64,000 nucleotides of DNA from Pseudocercospora fijiensis CIRAD86 (Eukaryota; Ascomycota; Dothideomycetes; Mycosphaerellales; Mycosphaerellaceae). The notes under the pieces were generated by a model. It did not search any database. It saw nothing but the letters and a program-made list of their open reading frames with translations, and had not been told where the DNA came from. The stretch covers positions 3,921,402 through 3,985,401 of the forward strand of contig NW_006921540.1 of NCBI RefSeq assembly GCF_000340215.1. Reading direction: 5' to 3'. This document shows, piece after piece, positions 23,590 through 33,567 of the stretch. The stretch's first letter is position 1, and each line of letters starts with the position of its first letter. The position numbers and the translations under genes were made by a program.

Positions 23590-25330
23590 TTATCTTACTC
23601 TCTCTCGGATAGTTTCTCCTTCTAGAAGCGCTTTAAGTAGTTACGTAACGTACCTAAGTCGCCTTTATAGAAGCTAAGCTCCTTCTAATCTCTTATAGGA
23701 AGTTAATATAACTAATCGCAGTTATATCGTTTAGTTATAAAGTATGCTTCTATCTTTAAGAGCTGTTCTTTATCCTTAGCTTCCTTCTATTCGTACTAAA
23801 GAGCGGCCTATTGAAAGAACTATCTTAGTAGGCTTCTTAGCGGTATATTTAATTGCTAAGCAACGTATCTTAGAATAGGCGACTCTTACGACTAAGCGTC
23901 TTTAACTAGTACGGCAGCAGCGGCGGCGGCGGCGGCACCTAGCTTCTAGTTAACTAAATTGAACATAGTCTATAGAAGACTAATATAATTAATAGCTAGC
24001 GGCGGAGCTAGATATATAGGCGCAGAGCGAGCCCTTGCTAGTGTCTGTACTTAGAAGGGCTCCTTCGCGGCGGCAAGTAGACTGTTTAGTTTACGAGCCT
24101 GCTGTTTCTCCTTATATAGCTATATCTTCGCGAATACACTATATAGCGGCTTCTTAAGAGTTACACCTTCTTGCTTTATAGCAAGGGTATAAGACTATAG
24201 CTTTGTAGCCTTACTATAGAACTAGTAATAGTAGCGATCGATATCTAGCAATCCTTTAGGCCTATAATAGTAGTTACTATAGTTCTCGCAGCTAGGAAGG
24301 GTATATATATAGTTAGCAAGAAGCTTAGTAGTATAGTTGCCTTCTTTCCGCTCCTTAGTAATAAAGGTAAGGCTATCGATATTCTATTAATTATTCGGCT
24401 TTAATTTGCTAACCTTAAGGATAGCTCTAGTTCCGGCATCTTTTATAGTAGTCTTAAACTCGATATCAACCTTAATCTTATCTCGAGTATTATTTATTAA
24501 TTCTATAGCGTAGTCGAGAGCCTTATTATAATCTTCTACTATAGAAGGAATTAGTATAGGTTAAGCGGAAGAAGCCGTTAGGTAAGAGCGATAGTAATAG
24601 TAAGAATATCGTTACCTTACCTTTCTTCTAACTCTACTTAAACTAGTTACCCTTCGATACCTTCGCGGCGGATACGACTAATATATAGTTACCGACGTAG
24701 AGCTGCTTCTTCTACGCTTCTTCGTTAGCCTAATAGTACGCATCTTTAGCGTATTAAGTGCTAGCACTAGTACGGTTATAGTTCTCGAAAGCTAGCTTAT
24801 TATTACTAGTAAGAAGGCGCTAGGTTTACTTATACTAAAGGTCCTTACGAGGGTTATAAGATAGCGTAGATATATCTTCCTCGTTTATCTACTAACTATT
24901 AACTAGGCGCCGCGCCGGCGAGGCATTAGCTAAACGCGTTAACTCGCTAGCCTTAACCGCTATATTATTATCTTCTACTATAGTAGTAGCGGCATTATTA
25001 ACCTAGAAGTCCTTATACGTCGCTGCCTCGAAGGCCGACATATTACTAAACTTCTCCTACTACGCCGTCTTCTTCTTTCTACCGCTACCGCTACCGCTAC
25101 CGCCGACCGCTTTCTTCTCGACTACCTTCTTCTCGACCGCTTTCTTCTCGACTATCTTTTTCTTACCCTTCTTAGTAGGCGACTCGCGCCGCTTAACCGC
25201 TTCCTTATACGCTAGAAGGTCCTTCGAGGCCTGTTTCCGCGATCGAGACGCGCGCTCTATAGCTACTAAGTATTTAAGATATAGGCGCTATAAATTAGTT
25301 GCTATCGATATAGCGATAAGAATAGCAACC
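23590..25330 (-). pseudogene. unidentified RIP-mutated gene with low-complexity N-terminus
   Basis: From about 25330 leftward the minus strand reads as one Lys-rich protein if TAG/TAA codons are taken as former Trp/Gln. It shows a basic start (ASRSRKQASKDLL), a repeat of about six residues (VEKKAV) at 25095-25155 and a Gly-Ser run near 25085. A more globular part follows, including YNKALDYAIELINNTRDKI near 24500, and an alanine run encoded by GCC/GCG repeats sits at about 23915-23935. I recognise no transposase, polymerase or known domain. It may be a transposon accessory gene or a multicopy host gene hit by RIP. Confidence 0.45.
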
Positions 25331-25792
25331 TCTAGCGGCAATAAGGCGTAACAATATATATTAAAGAGGCTGGATTAATAAGCGGTGTGATAGTAACCAC
25401 AACAGGCCTAAGGAAGTCTAATCTTAGAGTTCTATAAGGCTTAAAAAACCAGGAGTCTTGGCATTCTCAACCTTCCGGAAAAGCACAGTACACGCCTGAG
25501 GCACGTTTCAGGTGGCTTGCCGGTCCCTTGGGCTACTGTTGGCGGGCAGATGCGAATGGTAGTTGTTTAATCTGGGGTGTTTATGATGGGCATGCCGAGT
25601 TGATGAGTGGACAGGGGAGAAAGTGCGGGAGAGCGCGGTCAAGGGTCTTGGCGGGCATGTGACAGGGTCCGGGGCGCGTGCGCCAGCGACGTCACTGTTT
25701 ACTCCGGATCTTTGTTTCCTGCTGAACTTCGCGATCTCGTCCCCATCACAATTCCCATACACCCTTCCACGCAGGCAGTCGTCCGGCTCGAA

Positions 25793-27263
25793 ATGAGTGA
25801 GCTTCTCGAATTCCTCCGCACTCACGATGAAGCATTTCGTAGGTGTGGCATCAGCCCAAACCATCCACTTGGCGCTGTCCTTATCCTAACCTTTTCTCAG
25901 CCGCTCACGCCTAGCATCTCTCTACTCCGATTTCCGCTTCCAACGTAATACGAACCCAGATGGCTATCAGGCAAACAGCTCAGCATGGCTGCGCGCGCTC
26001 ACCTCCGCCGTGAAAGCTGGTTTGATTCCTTCTCAGACCAGCGGCAGCAATAGCCCATTCATCCTCGAAAGCAGCCCAGAACTTCTCAGGGAATTGCAGA
26101 CACAAGAATACGGCCAGCCTCTTGCGTTGGGCGCAGTGCTAGAAGATGCGGTAAAGAGCAAAGCGCTACTTCCGCTGAAGGAGTTCTTAGAAAATAAACA
26201 GAGTCTATATCATAAAAGCTGGATACCTACACCATGGCAGCTTCTCGCGTGGGCACTCAGACAGGCGGGACTCGGAGGAGGAGGGGCACAGGATAGGCTT
26301 GTACGCAGCCAGTTCGTGGTTGTAGCAAATGTCGAGAATGCTGCAAAAGTGCTTCTCCAGCGAGCAGGCAAGATTTCAGCCAGCGAGGCGGATCGGATAT
26401 ACTCGAAGGACCTTTTCGCAAAGACCTTCTCGACTACGCTTGGCGTGGAATCTATCAACCCTCTTGACTTGGATGTACTGCTCATGCATCTTTCGCGTGA
26501 TCTCGGTGCGTTGGCATTCGAGAAGGAGTCCGGCGTAGTCAAATTCAAGACTGCGGCCGAACCACAGCCACAGCCCATCACATCCGAGGACCGAAGTATT
26601 GCGTCTTTGCGGACACTCATCTCAGACCTGCAGCCACAAATTGAGTCCCTCACATCACGAATTGCAGAGCTCGACATAGCTGCGCGAGAGGCAGTATCTG
26701 AGAAGCAGACTATCAAAGCCAAGACGTCTCTGCGGCAGAAGAAGATGGCGAATACCAAGCTCCAGCAGCGCTCAGATATGCTTGCACAACTTGAAGGCGT
26801 GTACGCGAGCATTGAGCAAGCTTCTGATCAAGTGCAGATCGTAAAAGTGCTTGAGGACTCAGGCAAGACGCTGAAGAGCCTTAACGCTCAGACTGGCGGG
26901 GCGGACAAGGTGTCGGAGGTCATGGATGATCTCAGAGAAAGTATGATGGACACGGAGCAGATTGGGAACGCTATTAATGAGGTATCAGCTGGCGAGATCG
27001 ACGAGGGAGAAGTTGAAGATGAGTTGGAGGCGCTTGAGAATGTGGAAAGAGAGAAGATTGAGGCGAAGGAGCGTGAAGAACGGGAGAAGAGAGAGGCTAA
27101 GGAGAGGGAGGAGAAAGAGAAGCTAGAAGCGGAAGAGGCGGAGAAGACGAGGTTGCGTCTTGCTGAATTGGAAAGTGCACCGAAAGAGGCTGGGGAGAAG
27201 ACTGGCGAGAAGACTGACGAGGAGGAGGTCGCTGGAAAGGTTGCTCAAGATTCCGCTGCTTAG
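25793..27263 (+). CDS. CHM7: ESCRT-III protein Chm7/CHMP7 (Snf7 family)
   Basis: Two exons, 25793-25842 and 25901-27263, with a 58-bp intron (GTGTGG...CTCAG, branch-like CTAAC), encode 470 residues. The start MSELLEFLRTHDEAFR is the usual short first exon of fungal Chm7. Residues to about 230 form the winged-helix-like N-terminal half. The Snf7 coiled-coil core runs from about 244 to 400 (IASLRTLISDLQPQIESLT, then KKMANTKLQQRSDMLAQLE). A long Glu/Lys-rich tail follows. In yeast, Chm7 acts in nuclear envelope surveillance and recruits ESCRT-III to defective pore sites. This is the first intact gene right of the transposon block, and its promoter begins within 0.4 kb of RIP-mutated DNA. Confidence 0.9.
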
Positions 27264-27640
27264 GTGGTTGGTAATCTGCTTTGTGGATTGAACGACAAAG
27301 GTTCGGACGAGACCAGCGAACATCATGGAGAGTTTGATATCTAGCCCGCAGCTACTAGACGTCTTCAAATGAGTCCCTATCGAATCCATGAAGCACGGAT
27401 CCTCAGTCGGTTCTTGGTCACCATCTCCCTTTCCATTGTGTCTCATCGACCAACGTCGTAAGACTCCCATGGCTATCTCTCGTATATTCCACTCTTTGAT
27501 ACGTCCGGGCCGTAGCAATCCCCCATTTCAATATTTGAGCTGTCATTCGATCTTGTGGATCTACACGACACGTCTCGGGGCGGCTTAAAGACGTCTATTC
27601 GTAACGTCAAAATTCGTCCACGGAACAAGAACACGGCGTC
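27264..27640. other. intergenic, nothing recognised
   Basis: Downstream of CHM7. Normal composition, with only short frames on both strands. Confidence 0.5.
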
Positions 27641-27893
27641 CTGAATGTCGCGTCAAAAACTCCCGCCCTCGCCGGCGACTTTGAAAGCCTGCAAACCGAT
27701 GCAGATATCAACACAGCCATTTCAGAACTCCCAGAAACTTATCAACGCCGAAGAGTCAGTCGCATGCGGAGTTACCTAGAGAGTTTGAAACAATCGTATG
27801 AGAGGATAAAAGAGATCAGCGAGCAAGAGCTAGCTAAGGTTCTGGAGGAGATTGATGGTGGGGGATGTGGGAAGGTTGGGGGGTATGATTGAA
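27612..27893 (+). CDS. possible hypothetical gene fragment or 3' exon
   Basis: One frame stays open for about 90 codons and ends in TGA. It encodes acidic then helical sequence (DFESLQTDADINTAISELP, then RMRSYLESLKQSYERIKEI) with coiled-coil character and a Gly-rich end. There is no good in-frame ATG near its 5' end, so it would need an upstream exon or be a remnant. No family recognised. Confidence 0.35.
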
Positions 27894-28100
27894 GAGGTTG
27901 AACGTAGACAAGGGGATCTGGAGAGGGTTGTTGGGATGTTTGGGGAGGGGCGAGAGGTAAATGTTTGGGAAGGGGGTGACATGAATGGGGGTTTGTGTTT
28001 GTTGATGGGATTCATGGCAAACGGAGCATGAGGTGACCTTCTCGTGCAATTTTTGACTGTTCCTGTTTGTCCTTGTTTCTCTCGTTGTGAGATGTTCACT

Positions 28101-28210
28101 CTTTTATACTCAGATGCTGTGATTTTATATTCACTGGCTTGTAAGTCCTTGCGTGCTGTTCAACGCCGGCCGATGCAGCGGTTCACCCTTGCCAACAGTA
28201 TTTGAAAATC
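28101..28210 (+). promoter_or_regulatory. shared promoter module, copy 1
   Basis: About 110 bp: TATACTCAGATG, TATATTCACT, AGTCCTTGCGTG, GGCCGATGC and CAACAGTATTTGAAAA in this order. The same motifs at the same spacing occur at 29821-29917 and 31199-31290, each time upstream of one member of the tandem gene family. Confidence 0.7.
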
Positions 28211-28570
28211 TTATTCTAATCATCCTCCAGATCTAAGGCTCGGTGTTCCTTCCCGAGACGGAAAAGCAGGCTACCAAGTTGTTCGTGGGTATCCATAGAA
28301 GCCAACTCCAAGCGTTGGTGCGATGAGCTTCGAGCTCATCGTGCTGAGAAGGGCATACAGTTGTCTCTCAAGGGCACATCCTTTCGATCAACTACAACAC
28401 TCAAGTGTTGAATTCCAAGACGATCGAGAAGCTCAACGACACCAGCATCCAGTTGGAGCTCTCGGAGTACGTATGAGTCGAGTTTCCCTGAGCTTCCCAA
28501 CATCGCTTTTCTAGAAGATATTGGAACCTACAATTACCTCCGATCTAACCCCCGTGCGGCACACAAGACT

Positions 28571-29635
28571 ATGCATACCCCAACAGCCGAAATAGGCTAT
28601 TTCGAGATACGTAAAGTCGTCACTGCTAGCAGTATGGATTCTTACCACGTCTGCGACATTACGATGAACAAAGGTACTACCATTGTACACGATCACGCGG
28701 ACATGCCACATCTTGTCACGGCCGACGGGGCCATGGTCATTGAGCAAGACAAGACATTCTGCTCGCCCCCAAATGTAGAGATCTCTGCTGGTATCAACCT
28801 GCCTAAGGACCCCGAGAAATACTTTGTCAACATGCGCGCCATGATTGCCCTCTCAGGCGGCGCCGGCACACTCGACTCCAGGCAGAACGTAAACGATGCC
28901 GCCGACTCAAACATCTCAGACGACAGTATTCAAGTCGAGAAAGTTAGTGAGTTCTTAGAGGATGGAGAGACTCTCACTCCAGCTGCCTCTGACAACGATG
29001 CACCTTCCGAGGCCAGTAGCGACATCAAGGACATCATCGATGATCAGATCCCTGATGGCATTAGTGCGATTGACGAGAGCATCGCAGGTGAGGGCTGTCG
29101 AGAATCTACTCACTCCAACTGAGTTCCAAATCGGCTCTACTCTTTCTGATCGAACGACTGGTAACAACAACGTCTCGCAACAACAAGGTCCCCTAGCATG
29201 CCCAGACGCGGCAAGAAGTAGCCGCCGAAGGACGACGGCAGTCGTGCTCGGGGACTCGCTGAGAATGGGCATGGAGCAGAGCATGAGGTCGCCAAAGAAG
29301 CCGAGAGCGAAGGTGATGGAATGGCGAAAGCCGAAGCAGAGCTAAGCTGCAGAGGACAGTATCCATAACGGCGAGCAAAATGTTCAGATCATAGCGATGG
29401 CGCACAAGTTCGCCTCTGCTTATGACTTCTTCGACCAGGTCATCAAGGAGGGTGAGCCGATAAGGTTCTGCTCGAGGAGAAGGAGGAGCTTATAGCCATT
29501 CGCGCGAGGGCCAATTCGCGAATTGACTACGGGATCGAGGCGCTTGAGCAGAGGCGCCAAGGCTTGCTCGAGAAGCTCGTAGAGGTCCAAGCGAAGCATA
29601 CTCAGATCGTGAAGGTGAAGGCGAACGCTTCCTAG
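28571..29635 (+). pseudogene. tandem coiled-coil family, member 1 (frameshifted)
   Basis: The longest frame, 28571-29122, encodes 183 residues (MHTPTAEIGYFEIRKV...). Its middle matches member 3 (EISAGINLPKDPEKYFVNMR against VISAETSLSKNDAKYNINFR), and FLEDGETLTP and IIDDQIPDGISAIDESIAGE match members 3 and 2. After IAGE the homology shifts frame to ENLLTPTE (about 29100-29345), and shifts again to the coiled coil at about 29450-29635 (LLEEKEELIAIRARANSRID, then ALEQRRQGLLEKL), ending TAG. It is thus a full-length relative broken by at least two indels. A likely intron (GTACGT, 28467-28514) upstream suggests a longer 5' end. Function unknown. Confidence 0.65.
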
Positions 29636-29820
29636 AGGACAACCGAACTCACGACTGCATATCTGCAATTTTTTGCTCTGCTCGGTTTGCACTGGATTGG
29701 TCATTGTTGGAACAGAGACTCCAGCAAACGTGTAGCAAACCAGCTTGCCTATAGAATGAAGGTCTTCCTGAGTGAAAGATCGCTCCTTACGCATGTGTTC
29801 AACAGTTACTAGCGTTCCGT

Positions 29821-29917
29821 CTCTTATACTCACATGTCAGAACTATATATTCACTGACATCAAAGTCCGTGCGTCCCGCTCGATGCGGGCCGAACCCGCT
29901 CGCCAACAGTATTTAAG
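29821..29917 (+). promoter_or_regulatory. shared promoter module, copy 2
   Basis: TATACTCACATG, TATATTCACT, AGTCCGTGCGTC, GGGCCGA, then CAACAGTATTTAAGC, which contains a TATA-like ATTTAA. It begins about 230 bp upstream of the member 2 ATG. Confidence 0.75.
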
Positions 29918-30052
29918 CTGACGTTTCGACCTTCTGCTCTTCTTCTCTTTCCACTTCGCACCTGCAACACTGCTCGGAATCACCCCCCAAGACAACATCC
30001 GCTCAGGATCACACTAGACTCAACATCATACAGAGGAACACGGACGACCAAG

Positions 30053-30853
30053 ATGGTTCGCAACACCACCATCCGCACCGACGGCGACGTCCTCAACTAC
30101 GACCAGTCTATCAATACTGACGCCGAGTCGGACTTCGCAGACATGCCGCCTCTCATGGTCGCCAAAATGCCAACTCGTAGCGAAGCAAAGGAACAAGTTG
30201 ATCTGGATCACGAGGTCGCCGTGGAAGACGTCAATGACCTTTCCGAGGAGGACTGGGTGGTGCTCACACCAATTTCCTCCAATGCCGACACCGAGAGCAT
30301 CATCGATGGCCTGATCCCCGATGCCATCCCTACCATCGACAGCGGCGCCATCGCAGGTGAGCTCAGCATCTCCAACGAGGCACTTATCACTCCAACAGAA
30401 ACTGCTGCCGACTCGAGCCCAAAGGAGGGCAACAAGCACACAATTGATGAGACACGCCAAGCTGAAGCCAACGAGGGCAATGGCGTGAGCAATGTGCAGG
30501 CTCTTCCCATCGCCAGCACGCTCATCTCTGGACAAGATCTCATGGACAAGCTTCTCCAAGAGGCCGAGCTGATTGCGACTCTGCTCAAGCAGAAGGCCGA
30601 ACTCGAGGCTTCTCGCGATCGAGCGAATGAGTCCATCGACAAGCGAATCGAGGCGCTCGACGAGAAGAGCCAGGGTCTACAGGAGAAGTTGGCAGTGGCT
30701 CGGGCGAGGCGCGGAGAGATCGCGGACCGGAACTGTGCCTGGATGGCGAGCGAGAAGGGGGCCTCGGAGGAAATTGGCGAGGACGATACCGAGACTGAGC
30801 GAAAGGAGGTCGATCTGTCGTGGCTGCCTAGCTACCAGTGGCTTGCCGAGTAG
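30053..30853 (+). CDS. tandem coiled-coil family, member 2 (intact)
   Basis: An intronless frame of 266 residues, starting MVRNTTIRTDGDVLNYDQ. The N-terminal half is acidic and Ser/Thr-rich, probably disordered, with the family motifs DLSEEDWVVLTP and IIDGLIPDAIPTID...IAGE. The C-terminal half (about 150-225) is a strong coiled coil (LLQEAELIATLLKQKAELEA, then RIEALDEKSQGLQEKL). It ends in a short conserved tail, DLSWLPSYQWLAE. No signal peptide, membrane segment or known domain. It is the best-preserved member and the reference for the other two. It could be a structural or scaffolding protein, but function is unknown. Confidence 0.8.
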   Translation: MVRNTTIRTDGDVLNYDQSINTDAESDFADMPPLMVAKMPTRSEAKEQVDLDHEVAVEDVNDLSEEDWVVLTPISSNADTESIIDGLIPDAIPTIDSGAIAGELSISNEALITPTETAADSSPKEGNKHTIDETRQAEANEGNGVSNVQALPIASTLISGQDLMDKLLQEAELIATLLKQKAELEASRDRANESIDKRIEALDEKSQGLQEKLAVARARRGEIADRNCAWMASEKGASEEIGEDDTETERKEVDLSWLPSYQWLAE

Positions 30854-31198
30854 AGGAAGTTCTCAGATTTGCATGCTGCATGATTGAGAAATTGCCAGAG
30901 CCAGAGATGGGCTCGCTGAGCTGAGCACACACAAGAGGCTCAGTCATAGCTGAAGTGCTCTGAAAGTGGAGGGAGTTAATACAATGCGAATGATACCATC
31001 ATACCATGAACCCTTTATCTCCTCCTTTCAGAATCTCATGGTCGTGATTCCATTGTCCAGAACTCCCTTGTCGTCGTGTTTGTGGCTTCTTTGTTGTTGG
31101 AGCTAGACAGCAAACACATCAGCAGTAGATCTTCACATGTTCTTCTCCAACCGTTACCGTCCCTTGCAAATTTCCTCGTCTTCTGAAAACTGTTTCCT

Positions 31199-31290
31199 CT
31201 TCTATACTCACATGCCAAGAATGTATATTCACTTACACTCGAGTCCGTGCGTCTGCGGGCCGACGCGTTGCGGAGATTAATTTTAAGCAG
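31199..31290 (+). promoter_or_regulatory. shared promoter module, copy 3
   Basis: TATACTCACATG, TATATTCACT, GAGTCCGTGCGTC, GGGCCGACG, then ATTTTAAGC, parallel to copies 1 and 2. The AGTCCGTGCGT block is identical to copy 2. Confidence 0.75.
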
Positions 31291-31506
31291 ACTATTCGCC
31301 CCTAACCTGTTTCTCAACTTGACACCCTCGACATTTCCTCGAAGTCCGCATCCCCGCGACAGAGCACTTGAGAATCAAAGCTACGAAACGAACGAGATTC
31401 CTTCCCGACACAGCTAGAAGCTGCGCAGAAAGAAATCGCTACTCTCCAAAAGCAACTTGGCACAAGTAGAAGACCGACGAGTACGAAGCCGCAGTTCAGC
31501 CTGAGA

Positions 31507-32301
31507 ATGTCGCCAAGCTACGCCCAGCCCACAGTACACATCAACAAGTCCTCTGCCAACGAGTCTGCCGGCCTCGACCTGACACAGCATCTCTCTACCA
31601 TCTTCCAAGATCCGCCCATCATCGTCATGCCTCCTCTCTTTGACGACAATAGCAGCATTGTCAAGCCCACTCCGCGTGTCATCTCTGCTGAAACCAGCTT
31701 GTCCAAAAACGATGCGAAGTACAACATCAACTTTCGCGCGTTGGAGAAGCTTCCTGGTGGCGTGACTACATTCGAGGCGAAGCGCGAAGCCGTGCACGCT
31801 GGTGCGGAGGTATCAACAAAGGTGGATACGTCCAACGGCGAGACCAAGGTCGGAGATGTCAGTGAGGTTTCGGAGGATGGGGAGGTTCTCACGCCAAAGG
31901 CCTCTGCTGTTACTGAGCACCGCATCCCGAACGGCAACGAGGAGCTCGCAAGCACATCGGGTGATCCGAACGACAAGTTCACTCCAGCAGTCGGCTCGAT
32001 TGCTGAAGATAACACTGAGCGGACGGCTGATGGAATTGGCGATGCTGGACCTGTAGAGAATACCGAAGAGGCTCGCAAATCTGCCTATGCCCACTACGTT
32101 CAAGATCAGATTGATCTGGCCGAAGAGGACTTGCGTACGGCGCTTGAAGACGCCAAGGAACTTCGGGTTGCGCGGGCGATGATGGAGAAGAATTTCGAGG
32201 AGGAGCTTGCTGTGATCGAAGCTAGAGAGAAGGAGTTGATGGAGAAGTTGAGGAAGTGTCGTGAGAGGGTGCGGAAGTCGGTGATGATCGATGAGGATTA
32301 G
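31507..32301 (+). CDS. tandem coiled-coil family, member 3
   Basis: An intronless frame of 264 residues (MSPSYAQPTVHINKSS...). It shares EVSEDGEVLTPKAS with members 1 and 2 and the ISAETSLSKNDAKYNINFR region with member 1. The C-terminal 65 residues are a charged coiled coil (EEELAVIEAREKELMEKL). It stops at 32299 (DED, TAG), but DNA downstream to about 32450 still encodes, in other frames, the family tail (VDSPW, then IPSEQWLHEE). The present stop is therefore probably secondary, or a missed intron joins the two. Function unknown. Confidence 0.7.
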   Translation: MSPSYAQPTVHINKSSANESAGLDLTQHLSTIFQDPPIIVMPPLFDDNSSIVKPTPRVISAETSLSKNDAKYNINFRALEKLPGGVTTFEAKREAVHAGAEVSTKVDTSNGETKVGDVSEVSEDGEVLTPKASAVTEHRIPNGNEELASTSGDPNDKFTPAVGSIAEDNTERTADGIGDAGPVENTEEARKSAYAHYVQDQIDLAEEDLRTALEDAKELRVARAMMEKNFEEELAVIEAREKELMEKLRKCRERVRKSVMIDED

Positions 32302-32459
32302 GTGAAGGCTAAGGAATGGTGAAGAAGGATGTCGATCTTCGCGAGCAGAAGCCTGAAGAGGGATCGGAGGGGGGAGACAAGGTTGAGGAGGTGAAGAAGG
32401 ATGTCGATTCCCCTTGGCATTCCTAGCGAGCAGTGGCTTCATGAGGAGTAGGATGGCTG

Positions 32460-33567
32460 ATGAGTACCATGACGGTCGACTGGTGGGTCGAACAGTCCAA
32501 GAAAGTCTGTCCTGGTTTGCCATTTGGAAGTGGCCCGACACTGACGAGATCGAAATCAGATTATAATGTATGGGCTGGAGGTTAATGGTGAGAAAGTGCG
32601 CCAACACACAGAGCGAGCTGGATATCGGAATGTAGCTCGAAAAATTCATGCTGATGCCGAAGAATCTCTTCCTTTAATCGTCATCAGTCATCTTGTCTAG
32701 AACCTACTTGTCGCCTTGCGTCGTCTTCACCAACTTCTCATTGATTCAGAGATCTGGAAACCTGGAGTTTCAGCAAAGTTTCTTCTGCCTCCTTTAGGTC
32801 TTTCGGCAAGGTCGTAGTCGTCTTCGGCCAGAAGGATATGCGGACTGAAGACGGCTCATCTTAAACATCTTCTATTACCAGAATGATAAGAATTCCATTT
32901 CCGATGGAAGTAGAGACAAAGCTTCGGTGTCTTGCCAGCAGTTCCAGAAAAGTGATGCCTCGTATTCGGATCCAGACACTTATGCAATTTGCAAACCATA
33001 GTCATTCTGCTCATGAATACCTGCTGCGGTCCAGCAGCAGCGTACATCAATCAATGCAGTCCTGCGATGGGGATCACTTTCAAGACCTGTTCGAGAATGT
33101 GTGAGGTGCACTTGATCGATCTTATAAGAAGACGCGAGGTACAACCATTTCGTCGGCTGGCTCGAGTCGAGAAGCATGATCCCAAAGTCTCTGAATCTTG
33201 CAGGTTGGTGCTGATCTGCCCATCTAGAAGTCTCTTGTTTGTCTGATGATGTCTCCACCGATCCAGGGAATTCTTGTGAGCCAGCCATGAAAAATTGCAG
33301 AGCTGATTCTGGTCGCCCTTGACCGGCTTGGAATGCTGCTGCATAAATCCGCCGCGGATTTCTTGAGGAATCATCTGAGAGGTTTGCTTGGGAGAAGAAG
33401 TGATGATGTTGCAGTAGAAAGGTCGATGTTCCGCCACACCCGTAAGCGCCGAGTGATAGGCGAGCAACACAGGCATTCCGAATGCAGGCTGCGCCATTGC
33501 TGAGGAAGCAGCCGGAAAGATATTCAAAAAGCGAATGAGTGCGCGAGCAAGTATCGTATAATCGATC
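32460..33567. other. intergenic, nothing recognised
   Basis: Normal composition. Short frames on both strands (longest about 100 codons) show no domain, splice pattern or codon preference that would support a gene. It separates member 3 from the convergent beta-lactamase-like gene. Confidence 0.5.

Noticed and set aside
25508..25864. Minus-strand frame of 118 codons at the start of CHM7
   Set aside because: Antisense to the first exon and intron of CHM7, which have a convincing start, branch point and splice sites.
31813..32649. Minus-strand frame of 278 codons over family member 3
   Set aside because: Shadow of the plus-strand gene: low-complexity Ser/Leu/His text, no homology to the family, no plausible promoter.
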